This document shows, in pieces, positions 45,612 through 53,430 of a DNA stretch of 64,000 nucleotides. The stretch comes from a beta proteobacterium MWH-UniP1. Lineage in GTDB: Bacteria; Pseudomonadota; Gammaproteobacteria; Burkholderiales; Burkholderiaceae_A. Positions within the stretch are counted from its first letter, which is position 1. Every line of letters begins with the position of its first letter. Made by a program: the position numbers and the translations under genes. Under the pieces are notes generated by a model. The model made no database searches and was not told the origin of the DNA. It was given only the letters and a program-made list of their open reading frames with translations. The DNA lies in the NCBI GenBank assembly GCA_036362785.1, contig CP143625.1, forward strand, positions 1,117,401 through 1,181,400. The letters run 5' to 3'.

Positions 45612-45695
45612 CGTTGCTTAGTCCGTGTACTTGGTAGACGACTGGTAAGGATACTGAAAAGAGCTAGCTACGTCAGCCCAAACTATCAAGTGAAT

Positions 45696-47585
45696 TTAGT
45701 TTTTCGGTTGGTACTGCACCGTTAAAAACACACCCCGTGGCACGGAGTTATACCCCCCTGCGATTTCATATTGCTTGTCAAATACGTTTTCAAACCTTAA
45801 CCTAGCAACCAAATTGGTCGCTAGGCTTCGATCCGCGTACAGAGAGAAGACACCGTATCCACCCAAACGAGTCGTATTCCACTCGGAATCGTCGCGACTA
45901 CCCGACGCATACAACCGCCCCCCGACTTCGTAACCTAACAATCGACGAGATATATCAAAGGTGCCATAGTATTTTGCACGCCGAGAGAGCTGCTCTCCTG
46001 TCGCTACATTTTTGGGGTCTTGGGAAACAGCAGACAATCTTATGTTGTTACCTTGCCACACAGACTTAAGTGTGAACTCAAATCCTTTGTTTTCTGTTTT
46101 GAGAATATTAATCGCAGGTGATGGCCATTGATTCCAGTCATAGTCGATTGCATTGTCGGTCGAGGTATCAAAATATACGACCCTTGCATAGTTGTCTTTG
46201 TTTGAAAATACAAACCCAATCTCTGCAGACTTGTATTTTTCAGACTTAATGTCTTTGTTTGTTGATACATCGTATGCGCTTGGTGCTCGAAACCCAGATG
46301 ACCAAGTACTCGTTAGTTTTGAAGTATCTGTCAACTGATAGCCCACACCAAACAGCTTTGAGGTGTTGTTTTGTTCAGACTCTGACCTGGAAGACGCATC
46401 ATTTCGTTTTATGTCAATAAAATCGCGCCGAACGTTGCCCTGTACTGTCAACGGGCCACGCTTCACCGTCAGACCGGCGAATAACGCTGAAGTATCTTTG
46501 TCTACATCATACGGATCTTCGTACGGATCATAGTATTGGTGATGACGCTCTTGAGCCAAATCCACCCCGAAGCTCAAAACAGATGATCCGCTAACCTCAT
46601 ACCCGTTAGACCATCTCACCCCACTATTTATTGATTTATATCTACCATTATCTGCGCTATTTTTGAAATTTTTTGATTCAACTTCCGAGTTATAAAAATC
46701 GATAGAGCTGTCCAAACTATCTGTAATTGACATTTTCGAATAAACAGAAAAAATATCTGTGTCTTTTTTTTCATAATGCTCGGTTGAAGCAGTGTCATCT
46801 TTGCTGTCGTAGTCCGCATTTGTTTTTGTACTATGTGCGCGCAATCCGACAGTGACCGATGGCGTCAATTGTTTTTCAAAACTTAAAGAAGCGTAGTCTT
46901 TTTTGTATCCGTCTTTATCTGGATTGACCTTACTATTTGACGAATTCATTGCAGAGAATCCAGCAGTGTCGTAAGAACCAACAGTCACATTGAATTTATA
47001 ACTCCCGGTCATACCACCGAAGCCGGCTGTTACTTCATGTGTGTCACGTGACCCGTACATTGCAGATCCATAAGCCGATGGTGCTCCATTGCTTGCCCGG
47101 GTAAAAATACTTATCACCCCGCCTACGGCTGCTTCCCCGTATAACGCTCCGGAATTTCCTCTTAAAATTTCCACTCGGTCGATTTGCGAAAGAGGAAAAT
47201 CAGTGATCCGTAACGCGCCGATACCATCGACTGGAGCACGTGCACCATCGATGAGAACAACTACCCCCTTGCTGTCCTGACCCCGTAGAAAAAAAGATGT
47301 TATTGATCCAAGCCCCCCGTTTCTACCAAACTCAAAACCTGCCTCACCCTGAAGCAAATCGGCAAGCGTCGGAGCCTGTGACTTCTCAATTTCATCGCGC
47401 GTAATTACCGAAACCGAGGGAAGCACCGCTGAAAGTGGTTGCTCATATCGCGCCGCACTCACCACCACAGGGTCTAGCGACGCCAGTTGATATAGGGGAT
47501 TGTTTGAACCAGTTGCGCTCTGCGCAAAAGCAGACGACACCGCGAGTGCGAGCGCACTTGCGACCAAGGGAGACTTCTTCGACAT
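45696..47585 (-). CDS. btuB: BtuB-like TonB-dependent receptor
   Basis: 629 residues. An outer-membrane cobalamin transporter. Signal peptide (MSKKSPLVASALALAVSSAFA), TonB box DPVVVSAAR, plug domain (SVSVITRDEIEKSQAPTLADLL; VVVLIDGARAPVDGIGA; RVEILRGNSGALYG) and a 22-strand barrel ending VFLTVQYQPKN. The ATG at 47585 is used; an upstream frame to 47624 lies in the riboswitch leader. The leader carries a cobalamin riboswitch, which supports the substrate. The coding sequence is clearly more AT-rich than its neighbours, which suggests transfer. Confidence 0.93.
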   Translation of the reverse strand: MSKKSPLVASALALAVSSAFAQSATGSNNPLYQLASLDPVVVSAARYEQPLSAVLPSVSVITRDEIEKSQAPTLADLLQGEAGFEFGRNGGLGSITSFFLRGQDSKGVVVLIDGARAPVDGIGALRITDFPLSQIDRVEILRGNSGALYGEAAVGGVISIFTRASNGAPSAYGSAMYGSRDTHEVTAGFGGMTGSYKFNVTVGSYDTAGFSAMNSSNSKVNPDKDGYKKDYASLSFEKQLTPSVTVGLRAHSTKTNADYDSKDDTASTEHYEKKDTDIFSVYSKMSITDSLDSSIDFYNSEVESKNFKNSADNGRYKSINSGVRWSNGYEVSGSSVLSFGVDLAQERHHQYYDPYEDPYDVDKDTSALFAGLTVKRGPLTVQGNVRRDFIDIKRNDASSRSESEQNNTSKLFGVGYQLTDTSKLTSTWSSGFRAPSAYDVSTNKDIKSEKYKSAEIGFVFSNKDNYARVVYFDTSTDNAIDYDWNQWPSPAINILKTENKGFEFTLKSVWQGNNIRLSAVSQDPKNVATGEQLSRRAKYYGTFDISRRLLGYEVGGRLYASGSRDDSEWNTTRLGGYGVFSLYADRSLATNLVARLRFENVFDKQYEIAGGYNSVPRGVFLTVQYQPKN

Positions 47586-47631
47586 GAATAGACCTTTCAG
47601 GCCGCCCACACCCCGTGACGACAAAAAACAT

Positions 47632-47855
47632 TTGCGTCAACGGCCGGTATCCAGGCTGGGGGTGGCGCATGCCAGAAAGCACGCCTTGATCGATTGCCTT
47701 CCCAAGATCAGCGATCTCAGTGGCTGGGCCTGCGCCTGTTCAAAAGGGTCAGACCGTAACCGATCAATTCACCCGTTACTGTTTCGGGGGAAGCGCCGGA
47801 TTCTCACCAGCTTCCCGTTTAACCCGCGTTAAGCAGGCACCAGATGACGGTGTTT
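47632..47855 (-). promoter_or_regulatory. Cobalamin (B12) riboswitch
   Basis: On the minus strand the 224-bp leader of btuB carries the expected elements in order: GGTGCC (47836-47841), the GGGAAGCTGGTGAGAATCC core, AGCCACTG, GGGAAGGC, and the B12 box AGCCTGGATACCGGCC (47642-47657). A stem with arms TGACG/CGTCA lies just after the box and before the ribosome site. High adenosylcobalamin should switch btuB off. The rest of the 47586-47951 gap holds only the inverted repeat at 47887-47918. Confidence 0.93.
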
Positions 47856-47886
47856 GAAGGATCTCAAACAGGCATCAGTGTAACGC

Positions 47887-47918
47887 CAACTTGACGGGGT
47901 AAGAGACCGGTCAAGTTG
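47887..47918. repeat. Inverted repeat between the VOC gene and the riboswitch
   Basis: Perfect 9-bp arms CAACTTGAC and GTCAAGTTG with a 14-base spacer. It could be an operator for btuB transcription or part of the end of the VOC transcript. No T-run follows it. Confidence 0.45.
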
Positions 47919-47951
47919 ACGAAAATCAAGCCTGCCTGATTTGAATCGCCT

Positions 47952-48365
47952 TTATTTGGCGAACAGATAGTCCGGGTTGGCCATGGCCTTGAATTCGATG
48001 GCGTTGCCCGATGGGTCCAGAAAGAACATGGTGGCCTGCTCGCCCACTTCACCCTTAAAGCGGACATAGGGCTCAATCACAAACTGAATCCCGGCGGCCT
48101 TGAGCCGATCTGCCATGGCGTGAAACTCTGGCATGGACAGCACGATGCCAAAGTGGCGGACCGGCACCTGTTTGCCATCCACATCATTGTGGGCGTCATT
48201 CTTGGCTTCGCCCTTGGCCAGATGGGCAACGATCTGATGGCCAAACAGATTGAAATCAATCCACTCGTCGGAGCTGCGACCCTCGGGGCAGCCCAGAATA
48301 CCGCCATAAAAAGCGCGTGCCTTTGCCAGATCGTCTACGGGAAATGCCAAATGAAATGGGTGCAT
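47952..48365 (-). CDS. VOC-family (glyoxalase/bleomycin-resistance fold) protein
   Basis: 137 residues. Two beta-alpha-beta-beta-beta modules: [20 protein letters not shown] at the start and [15 protein letters not shown] at the end, with likely metal residues at His5, the His of RHFGIV and the late Glu. The ATG at 48365 follows GGAG. The substrate is unknown; this family covers dioxygenases, lyases and resistance proteins. Confidence 0.87.
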   Translation of the reverse strand: MHPFHLAFPVDDLAKARAFYGGILGCPEGRSSDEWIDFNLFGHQIVAHLAKGEAKNDAHNDVDGKQVPVRHFGIVLSMPEFHAMADRLKAAGIQFVIEPYVRFKGEVGEQATMFFLDPSGNAIEFKAMANPDYLFAK

Positions 48366-48398
48366 GGTCAACTCCAACAATAGTGAATGGCCAAGACT

Positions 48399-49322
48399 TT
48401 ACCGCACTACCCGCTCGATAAATTCCCTAGACTTTTCAAGGGTTGGCGCCAGAAAGGAAAAAGTTGGCGACAAGGTGGCCACCAGATTGGCGTGGTTGAT
48501 CAGACCCAGGGGCCCGGGATAGGTCTCGACCCAGACCGGCACACCAACCTCGGTTAAACGCTTGGCCATCGCCCTGGAGTTGATATCGGGATCAACCAGT
48601 GGGTCTTCTGCCGCTGTAATCAGCAACATGGGCGGCACATCTTTAGAGACATGCTCAATCGGCTGAGTGTCTTTCGGCGTATTGGGCCAGCTGAAAGCCC
48701 GCCGCGCCTCGGGCATTTGAATCGGCAGGAAATTCACAGGAGACGCCAAACCAATAAAGCCCCGAATTCGTTTGCGATCTTGCACAGGCAACCAACGGGA
48801 ATCCATCGCGAGCATGGCGGCGTTATAAGCGCCAGCCGAGTGGCCCGCCAGAATAATTCTGTCTGGGTCGCCGCCAAGCTGCTTGGCATTGGCAACCACT
48901 GCCTGAAACGCAGCCGCACTATCGCGAAGAAACTCGGGGTAGACCACTTCCGGCGTGAGCCGATAGTCCGGAATAGCCACCACATAGCCCATGTCGGTAA
49001 ACGACTTCGCCACAAACCGATAGTCCTGCCGCGACCCCGTGTGCCAAGCACCACCATAAAAAAACATCACGATTGGCCGAAGCGAGTTCATATTGGTTGG
49101 CGCGGCCTTTGCCTGGGCACCGCTGATCGGGCCGCTCCCCACCAATGGGGCATCAACAGCCGCCGGATAAAGATCCACCTTCTGGCGATCAGACTGGCCG
49201 TAGCTCACCGTAACCACCGGCACAGCGGGCGCTGGCGTCATGGAGTTCAACACACCCAACCCCGAGCAGCCTGTCAGCAGCAAAGGAATGAACAGCAGCA
49301 AAGAAAGTCTGATTCGGTTCAC
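48399..49322 (-). CDS. Lipoprotein alpha/beta hydrolase (HSL-like)
   Basis: 307 residues. A signal peptide with lipobox LLTGC (Cys19) anchors it in an envelope membrane. The hydrolase core has the oxyanion motif FFYGGAWHTGS, the nucleophile Ser in AGHSAGAYNAAM, the Asp in AAEDPLVD and the His in INHANLV. It resembles the carboxylesterase / hormone-sensitive-lipase group. The substrate is unknown. Confidence 0.88.
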   Translation of the reverse strand: MNRIRLSLLLFIPLLLTGCSGLGVLNSMTPAPAVPVVTVSYGQSDRQKVDLYPAAVDAPLVGSGPISGAQAKAAPTNMNSLRPIVMFFYGGAWHTGSRQDYRFVAKSFTDMGYVVAIPDYRLTPEVVYPEFLRDSAAAFQAVVANAKQLGGDPDRIILAGHSAGAYNAAMLAMDSRWLPVQDRKRIRGFIGLASPVNFLPIQMPEARRAFSWPNTPKDTQPIEHVSKDVPPMLLITAAEDPLVDPDINSRAMAKRLTEVGVPVWVETYPGPLGLINHANLVATLSPTFSFLAPTLEKSREFIERVVR

Positions 49323-49440
49323 GGTTCCGCTTTATTAAATGGTCAGGCTGACAAACAACCCGACCGACAAGCGTGAATTAAACCAGAATTAGCAGCGCGC
49401 CTAATGAATTCCACATAGCGCTCACTGAAGTAATGAAACG

Positions 49441-50142
49441 CTAAAGCAGACGACTATGGCCACCAAAGACATAGCCCTCGCCATAGTTGGAGATCAGCGG
49501 AAAGGCTTGACCGGTGCGGTCCAAGACCTTTTTTCTGAGCCGACTCACCATGACTTCCAGGCTTGGTCCAGTCATGGGCGAACCGGCAAGCTCAAAGACT
49601 TTGAAAATCGCCTCGCGGGTGGCCAGCTGCTGGGGACTTCGAAAGAGTTCTGCCAATAGCATCGCCTCGCGGCGACTCACATGCAAGTCCGGCTGGCCAC
49701 TCACCGATAAGACTTGTCGGGCCGTATCCAATGCCCAGACCACCATCAGCGACGAACTCACCATGGGCGACGATACCGGCATTGAAAGTCGGCGCAGCAG
49801 ACTAGTTATTGTGGCCTGTATTTCATCGGGTTCCACTGGCTTGACCAGATAGGCGTCAGCACCTTCGTTTAAACCCTGTATGCGTAGCTCTCGTTCACTT
49901 CGGCCAGTGCAAACCACAATGCCAGCAGCAAGATATGGCCGAACACGCTTACAGAACTCAAGCCCGCTGCCATCCGGCAGATTGATGTCGAGAAACAGAA
50001 TATCGAATTGCTGCGAGAGTGCCGCGTCCGCTTCCTTCATGGTGGCCACTGATTTCACCAGATAACCACATGTCTGCAGATATTCCTCTAGCTCGCCACG
50101 GAAAACCGGATCGTCTTCGACGATCAAGATCGAATGTCTCAT
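49441..50142 (-). CDS. OmpR/PhoB-family response regulator (pair 3)
   Basis: 233 residues from the ATG at 50142 (MRHSILIVEDD). The receiver has D10/D11, acceptor D52 (FLDINLPDGSG) and the Lys of LVKPVEP; the winged helix ends SNYGEGYVFGG. It is related to the two regulators near 4.4-7.7 kb but clearly more distant. A 53-bp gap separates it from its kinase. Confidence 0.92.
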   Translation of the reverse strand: MRHSILIVEDDPVFRGELEEYLQTCGYLVKSVATMKEADAALSQQFDILFLDINLPDGSGLEFCKRVRPYLAAGIVVCTGRSERELRIQGLNEGADAYLVKPVEPDEIQATITSLLRRLSMPVSSPMVSSSLMVVWALDTARQVLSVSGQPDLHVSRREAMLLAELFRSPQQLATREAIFKVFELAGSPMTGPSLEVMVSRLRKKVLDRTGQAFPLISNYGEGYVFGGHSRLL

Positions 50143-50195
50143 ATAAAAACGAATTCTCCACCCGGCAAAAAATGCCTGCAAACACCTACAAAGCC

Positions 50196-52166
50196 TTACA
50201 GCGGGATCTCCAATCGAAACTCACTTAGGCTGCGGCCTTCATGCACCGTCCGGTGATAGCTTGCTCTTCCCTGGTGCAACTCTGCAATTCGGCGAACCGT
50301 GGCCAGCCCGATGCCAAACCCCTCTTTCCCGGCCTGCTCCGCCCCACCAGAGGGGGAACGCCAGTAGATTTTAAATAGCCGGTCGACCTCGTTATCGGGA
50401 ACTCCGGAACCGTAATCAATGACCGAAAAGCAAAGCTGCTCATCCGTCATCTGCACCAACAACTGAACTGGGGATTGTTCAGGCGAATACTTCGCCGCGT
50501 TGGTCAGCAGATTCACCAAAGCCAGTTCGATCAACTCACCATCGAGTGAGACCAAGCTTGGAATAGCTGGATCGAATCTGTTTTCAAAGCGCCGCAGAGG
50601 CCAGGCATCTTCCACAACTGCCAGGGCCCCCAAGGCAATCTCACGTGGATTGACGGGCTGGCGATTCAGCTGGAAATCGGCATGCGTTAAGCGCTGCAAT
50701 TGCAGGTGGCGCTCAATCATGTCGGCCATGCGTTTGCTGGTCATACGCAGGCGATCAATACGCTCTTGGGACTGCGGGTTCACAGCCCCGATATCTTTGA
50801 TTAAGTTGGTCAGCCCCATGCTGATGGCCGCAAGCGGTGTGCGCAAATCATGGGCCACGCCGGCGAAAAACAACGTCTGCTCTTTACGCAACGCCTGCTC
50901 CTGGTTGGCCAGTTGCATCGCGCTCTGGGCCAGGGTTTCAGAGCGGCGGCGCTCCACAATGGCACGACGTACTTCTGAAATGGCGCCTTGATAGGCAAGA
51001 AACAAAAACCCAACCGTTCCGGCGATCCAGACATATTCGTAAAACGGAATTGGCGCAATCCACCCCAACGCAATCATGGGCGCAATAAAGTAGCTCACGG
51101 AGAAGATTAAAAACCCCACAAGAAAATAATTCGCGCCTTCCATACCAACACGGAAATTACGAAACGCGATCCAACCAATGATCGACACGCCCGTAATCAA
51201 CGACATCATGATGAATGGCCCGCCCACAGTGGCGTAAACACCAAAATAGCGGGTCAATGGTGCCAGCAATGCCACTGCCGCAATGCCGCGCAACAGCCGA
51301 TCAATAATTGGGTAGTGCTGATTGATAGCAAGTGGCCCGCGAAATACCCAAAGCACAGAAGCCACAAAGACACCAACTGTCCAGGGCACCAAGTTATCGC
51401 CAACCCAAGGTGTGTTTTGAAAGACGATCTGGCTCCACAGACCAAGCTGTGCCATCGACCCCGAAATCAGCAAGACCCCCAGCGCCGATAGGCCAAGAAA
51501 CTGCCGATTACGGCTCCAGAAAAAACTGTTCAAGTTCACCAGCGTGGTGATCAACGCCATCGCTAACAGCGCACCGATCAACAAATTTTCTTTTTGAATG
51601 CCTTGCAAAAACGCCTCTGGTGTGTAGAGCAAGAGCGAACCGGTTAGGGTCGAATCACCTTGTAACCGAATATAAAAAACATTGTGCTGCTCATCTTTAA
51701 GCGACACGGGAAAGACCGGGGTGCGATGCGGGTAGTTGCGGATCAGATATGGAAATTTATCGCCCGCCTGCATCTCCCGAAACCCATCCGCGGTTGGAAG
51801 ATAAAACCGAAAATCATCAATGTAAGACGTGTTGTATCGAATGAGCCAGTCTGCATAAGCAAACCGCTCTCGTGAGAGCGCGACACGAACCCATAGTGCG
51901 TCGTTGGTATAGCCAAAATTCAAGCCATTAATGGCGGGCTGAAATTTGGGCGCATAGGCTGCCGATGCGATGGTCTCTATCGTGAGAGATCGACTTGGGT
52001 CACGTAGCACCGAGAGCTCGGCAGGCCCGAGTGTGTGCGTGGTCTCACCTGCACGCAGGGGGCCATCGGCCTGCGCAAATGGCGCCGCACTCATGACAAC
52101 AACTAAAAAGATGGCGTTAAAGAGGCGCTTGAGATGCCCGATGCATGTCCCTGGCCACCGAATCAT
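50196..52166 (-). CDS. 7TMR-DISM sensor histidine kinase (pair 3)
   Basis: 656 residues. Signal peptide to about residue 34, a DISMED2-type periplasmic domain (LWVRVALSRERFAYADWLIRY is split around residue 95), seven predicted membrane helices (about 195-395), HisKA with His439 in VAHDLRTPLAA, and HATPase_c (NLLTNAAKYSPEQ, GFGIGLATVRR). The ATG at 52166 lies 5 bp after the stop of a 49-codon membrane-protein gene, so the two are probably coupled. Confidence 0.92.
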   Translation of the reverse strand: MIRWPGTCIGHLKRLFNAIFLVVVMSAAPFAQADGPLRAGETTHTLGPAELSVLRDPSRSLTIETIASAAYAPKFQPAINGLNFGYTNDALWVRVALSRERFAYADWLIRYNTSYIDDFRFYLPTADGFREMQAGDKFPYLIRNYPHRTPVFPVSLKDEQHNVFYIRLQGDSTLTGSLLLYTPEAFLQGIQKENLLIGALLAMALITTLVNLNSFFWSRNRQFLGLSALGVLLISGSMAQLGLWSQIVFQNTPWVGDNLVPWTVGVFVASVLWVFRGPLAINQHYPIIDRLLRGIAAVALLAPLTRYFGVYATVGGPFIMMSLITGVSIIGWIAFRNFRVGMEGANYFLVGFLIFSVSYFIAPMIALGWIAPIPFYEYVWIAGTVGFLFLAYQGAISEVRRAIVERRRSETLAQSAMQLANQEQALRKEQTLFFAGVAHDLRTPLAAISMGLTNLIKDIGAVNPQSQERIDRLRMTSKRMADMIERHLQLQRLTHADFQLNRQPVNPREIALGALAVVEDAWPLRRFENRFDPAIPSLVSLDGELIELALVNLLTNAAKYSPEQSPVQLLVQMTDEQLCFSVIDYGSGVPDNEVDRLFKIYWRSPSGGAEQAGKEGFGIGLATVRRIAELHQGRASYHRTVHEGRSLSEFRLEIPL

Positions 52167-52171
52167 GGCGC

Positions 52172-52321
52172 TTACTTCAAGTCTTTCCAGGAATCGTCTT
52201 CGCGAAGCTGGGCTTCAATGGCTTCGCGCTCACGGCGGACCTGCTCTTCTTTTCGTTTGCCCACGAAATACAGATAGACCATGCCAGCGGCCACCAAGAG
52301 GATTACAAACACTTCTAACAT
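52172..52321 (-). CDS. Small single-pass membrane protein (49 residues)
   Basis: A complete frame read directly from the minus strand: it starts MLEVFVILLVAAGMVYLYFV and ends DDSWKDLK, with a TAA at 52172-52174. Residues 3-20 form a membrane helix; the rest (GKRKEEQVRREREAIEAQL) is a charged amphipathic helix facing the cytoplasm by the positive-inside rule. The stop lies 5 bp before the kinase start. It resembles no family I can name. Its position suggests a partner or modulator of the kinase (inference). Confidence 0.7.
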   Translation of the reverse strand: MLEVFVILLVAAGMVYLYFVGKRKEEQVRREREAIEAQLREDDSWKDLK

Positions 52322-52341
52322 TTGTTGGTGCCCCCCGCGTT

Positions 52342-52388
52342 AAAAAAAGGGTTTAGCAAGACATGTCTGCCAAACCCTTGTTTTTTTA
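52342..52388 (-). terminator. Rho-independent terminator after tRNA-Pro
   Basis: AAGGGTTT and AAACCCTT arms enclose a nested GACATGTC palindrome, with A/T-runs on both sides. On the minus strand it ends in a 7-T run 10 bp beyond tRNA-Pro; it could work in both directions. Confidence 0.8.
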
Positions 52389-52397
52389 ATTTGATAT

Positions 52398-52475
<78 letters not shown>

Positions 52476-52488
52476 CCGAAGCCCTAGA

Positions 52489-52950
52489 TTATAGCCGAGG
52501 CGACCCACCCTTTAGTACGGCGAGCACTTCCTGGAGCGCAGACCGAAGCGTGCCCTGCGAAGTGCCGTCAACACGGGGCAACGCGGACGGGCTTGATTCC
52601 GCAGAACCCGCAGAACCCGCCGATGCCGCCGCCGAGGAAGAGGATGCTGGCGCCATTGCCGCGCTGAACTTGGCCTCCATCAGTTGGTTACGCGCGCCAT
52701 TGATGGTGAAGCCCTGGTCATAGAGCAATTCACGAATCTTACGAATGAGCAAGACCTCGTGGTGTTGGTAGTAGCGGCGGTTGCCACGGCGTTTCATGGG
52801 CCGCAGCTGCGTGAATTCTTGTTCCCAGTAGCGCAACACGTGGGGTTTGACGGCGCACAGGTCGCTGACTTCGCCAATCGTGAAATAGCGCTTTGCCGGA
52901 ATGGGCGGCAAAACGACTTGGGCGGTACGCGATTCCACGGTGCTCGTCAC
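52489..52950 (-). CDS. MerR-family transcriptional regulator
   Basis: 153 residues. The winged helix-turn-helix is YFTIGEVSDLCAVKPHVLRY (residues about 22-41), with RRGNRRYYQHHEVLLIRKI following. The C-terminal half is Ser/Ala-rich and has no metal-binding cysteines. This short MerR protein is commonly found behind ihfA in proteobacteria; its target is unknown. Confidence 0.88.
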   Translation of the reverse strand: MTSTVESRTAQVVLPPIPAKRYFTIGEVSDLCAVKPHVLRYWEQEFTQLRPMKRRGNRRYYQHHEVLLIRKIRELLYDQGFTINGARNQLMEAKFSAAMAPASSSSAAASAGSAGSAESSPSALPRVDGTSQGTLRSALQEVLAVLKGGSPRL

Positions 52951-52982
52951 TCGGTCAGATAGGTGCGGGGCGCTGGGCCGGC

Positions 52983-53420
52983 TTAGGTGCCCGCAATATC
53001 ATCCACATACGCATCCAGCGGCTTTTTGGCTGGATCCTGAACATACGACTTTAGCTTCTGACTGGCATGAAAAGTCACCACCCGACGCGCCGCAATTGGG
53101 ATCTCTTCCCCAGTTTTTGGGTTGCGGCCAGGCCGCTGTGGTTTGTCACGCAGCTGAAAGTTGCCAAAGCCCGAGAGCTTCACACTGCGGCCGGCGACCA
53201 AGGTCTCGCGAATTTCTTCAAAAAAGATATCCACGACCTCCTTCGCCTCGCGTTTATTGAGCCCAACGACCTCGAAAAGAAGATCGGCCAACTCGGCCTT
53301 GGTCAGCGTGTCATCGACCGATTCGAGCCCGGCGAAGTCCAGCAGATTGATCACCGGCTCAACGCTGGGGTTGGTGGCATAGGCCAGAGATGCGTCGAGT
53401 GACTTTGGATTGGTTTGCAC
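52983..53420 (-). CDS. ihfA: Integration host factor alpha subunit
   Basis: 145 residues. The HU/IHF core starts at [20 protein letters not shown] (residue 38) and carries [14 protein letters not shown] and the DNA-intercalating arm [13 protein letters not shown]. The usual length is about 100; here about 37 residues ([20 protein letters not shown]...) precede the core, and I find no ATG, GTG or TTG closer to it. It starts 10 bp after pheT. Confidence 0.93.
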   Translation of the reverse strand: MQTNPKSLDASLAYATNPSVEPVINLLDFAGLESVDDTLTKAELADLLFEVVGLNKREAKEVVDIFFEEIRETLVAGRSVKLSGFGNFQLRDKPQRPGRNPKTGEEIPIAARRVVTFHASQKLKSYVQDPAKKPLDAYVDDIAGT

Positions 53421-53430
53421 GATCTTGGCG

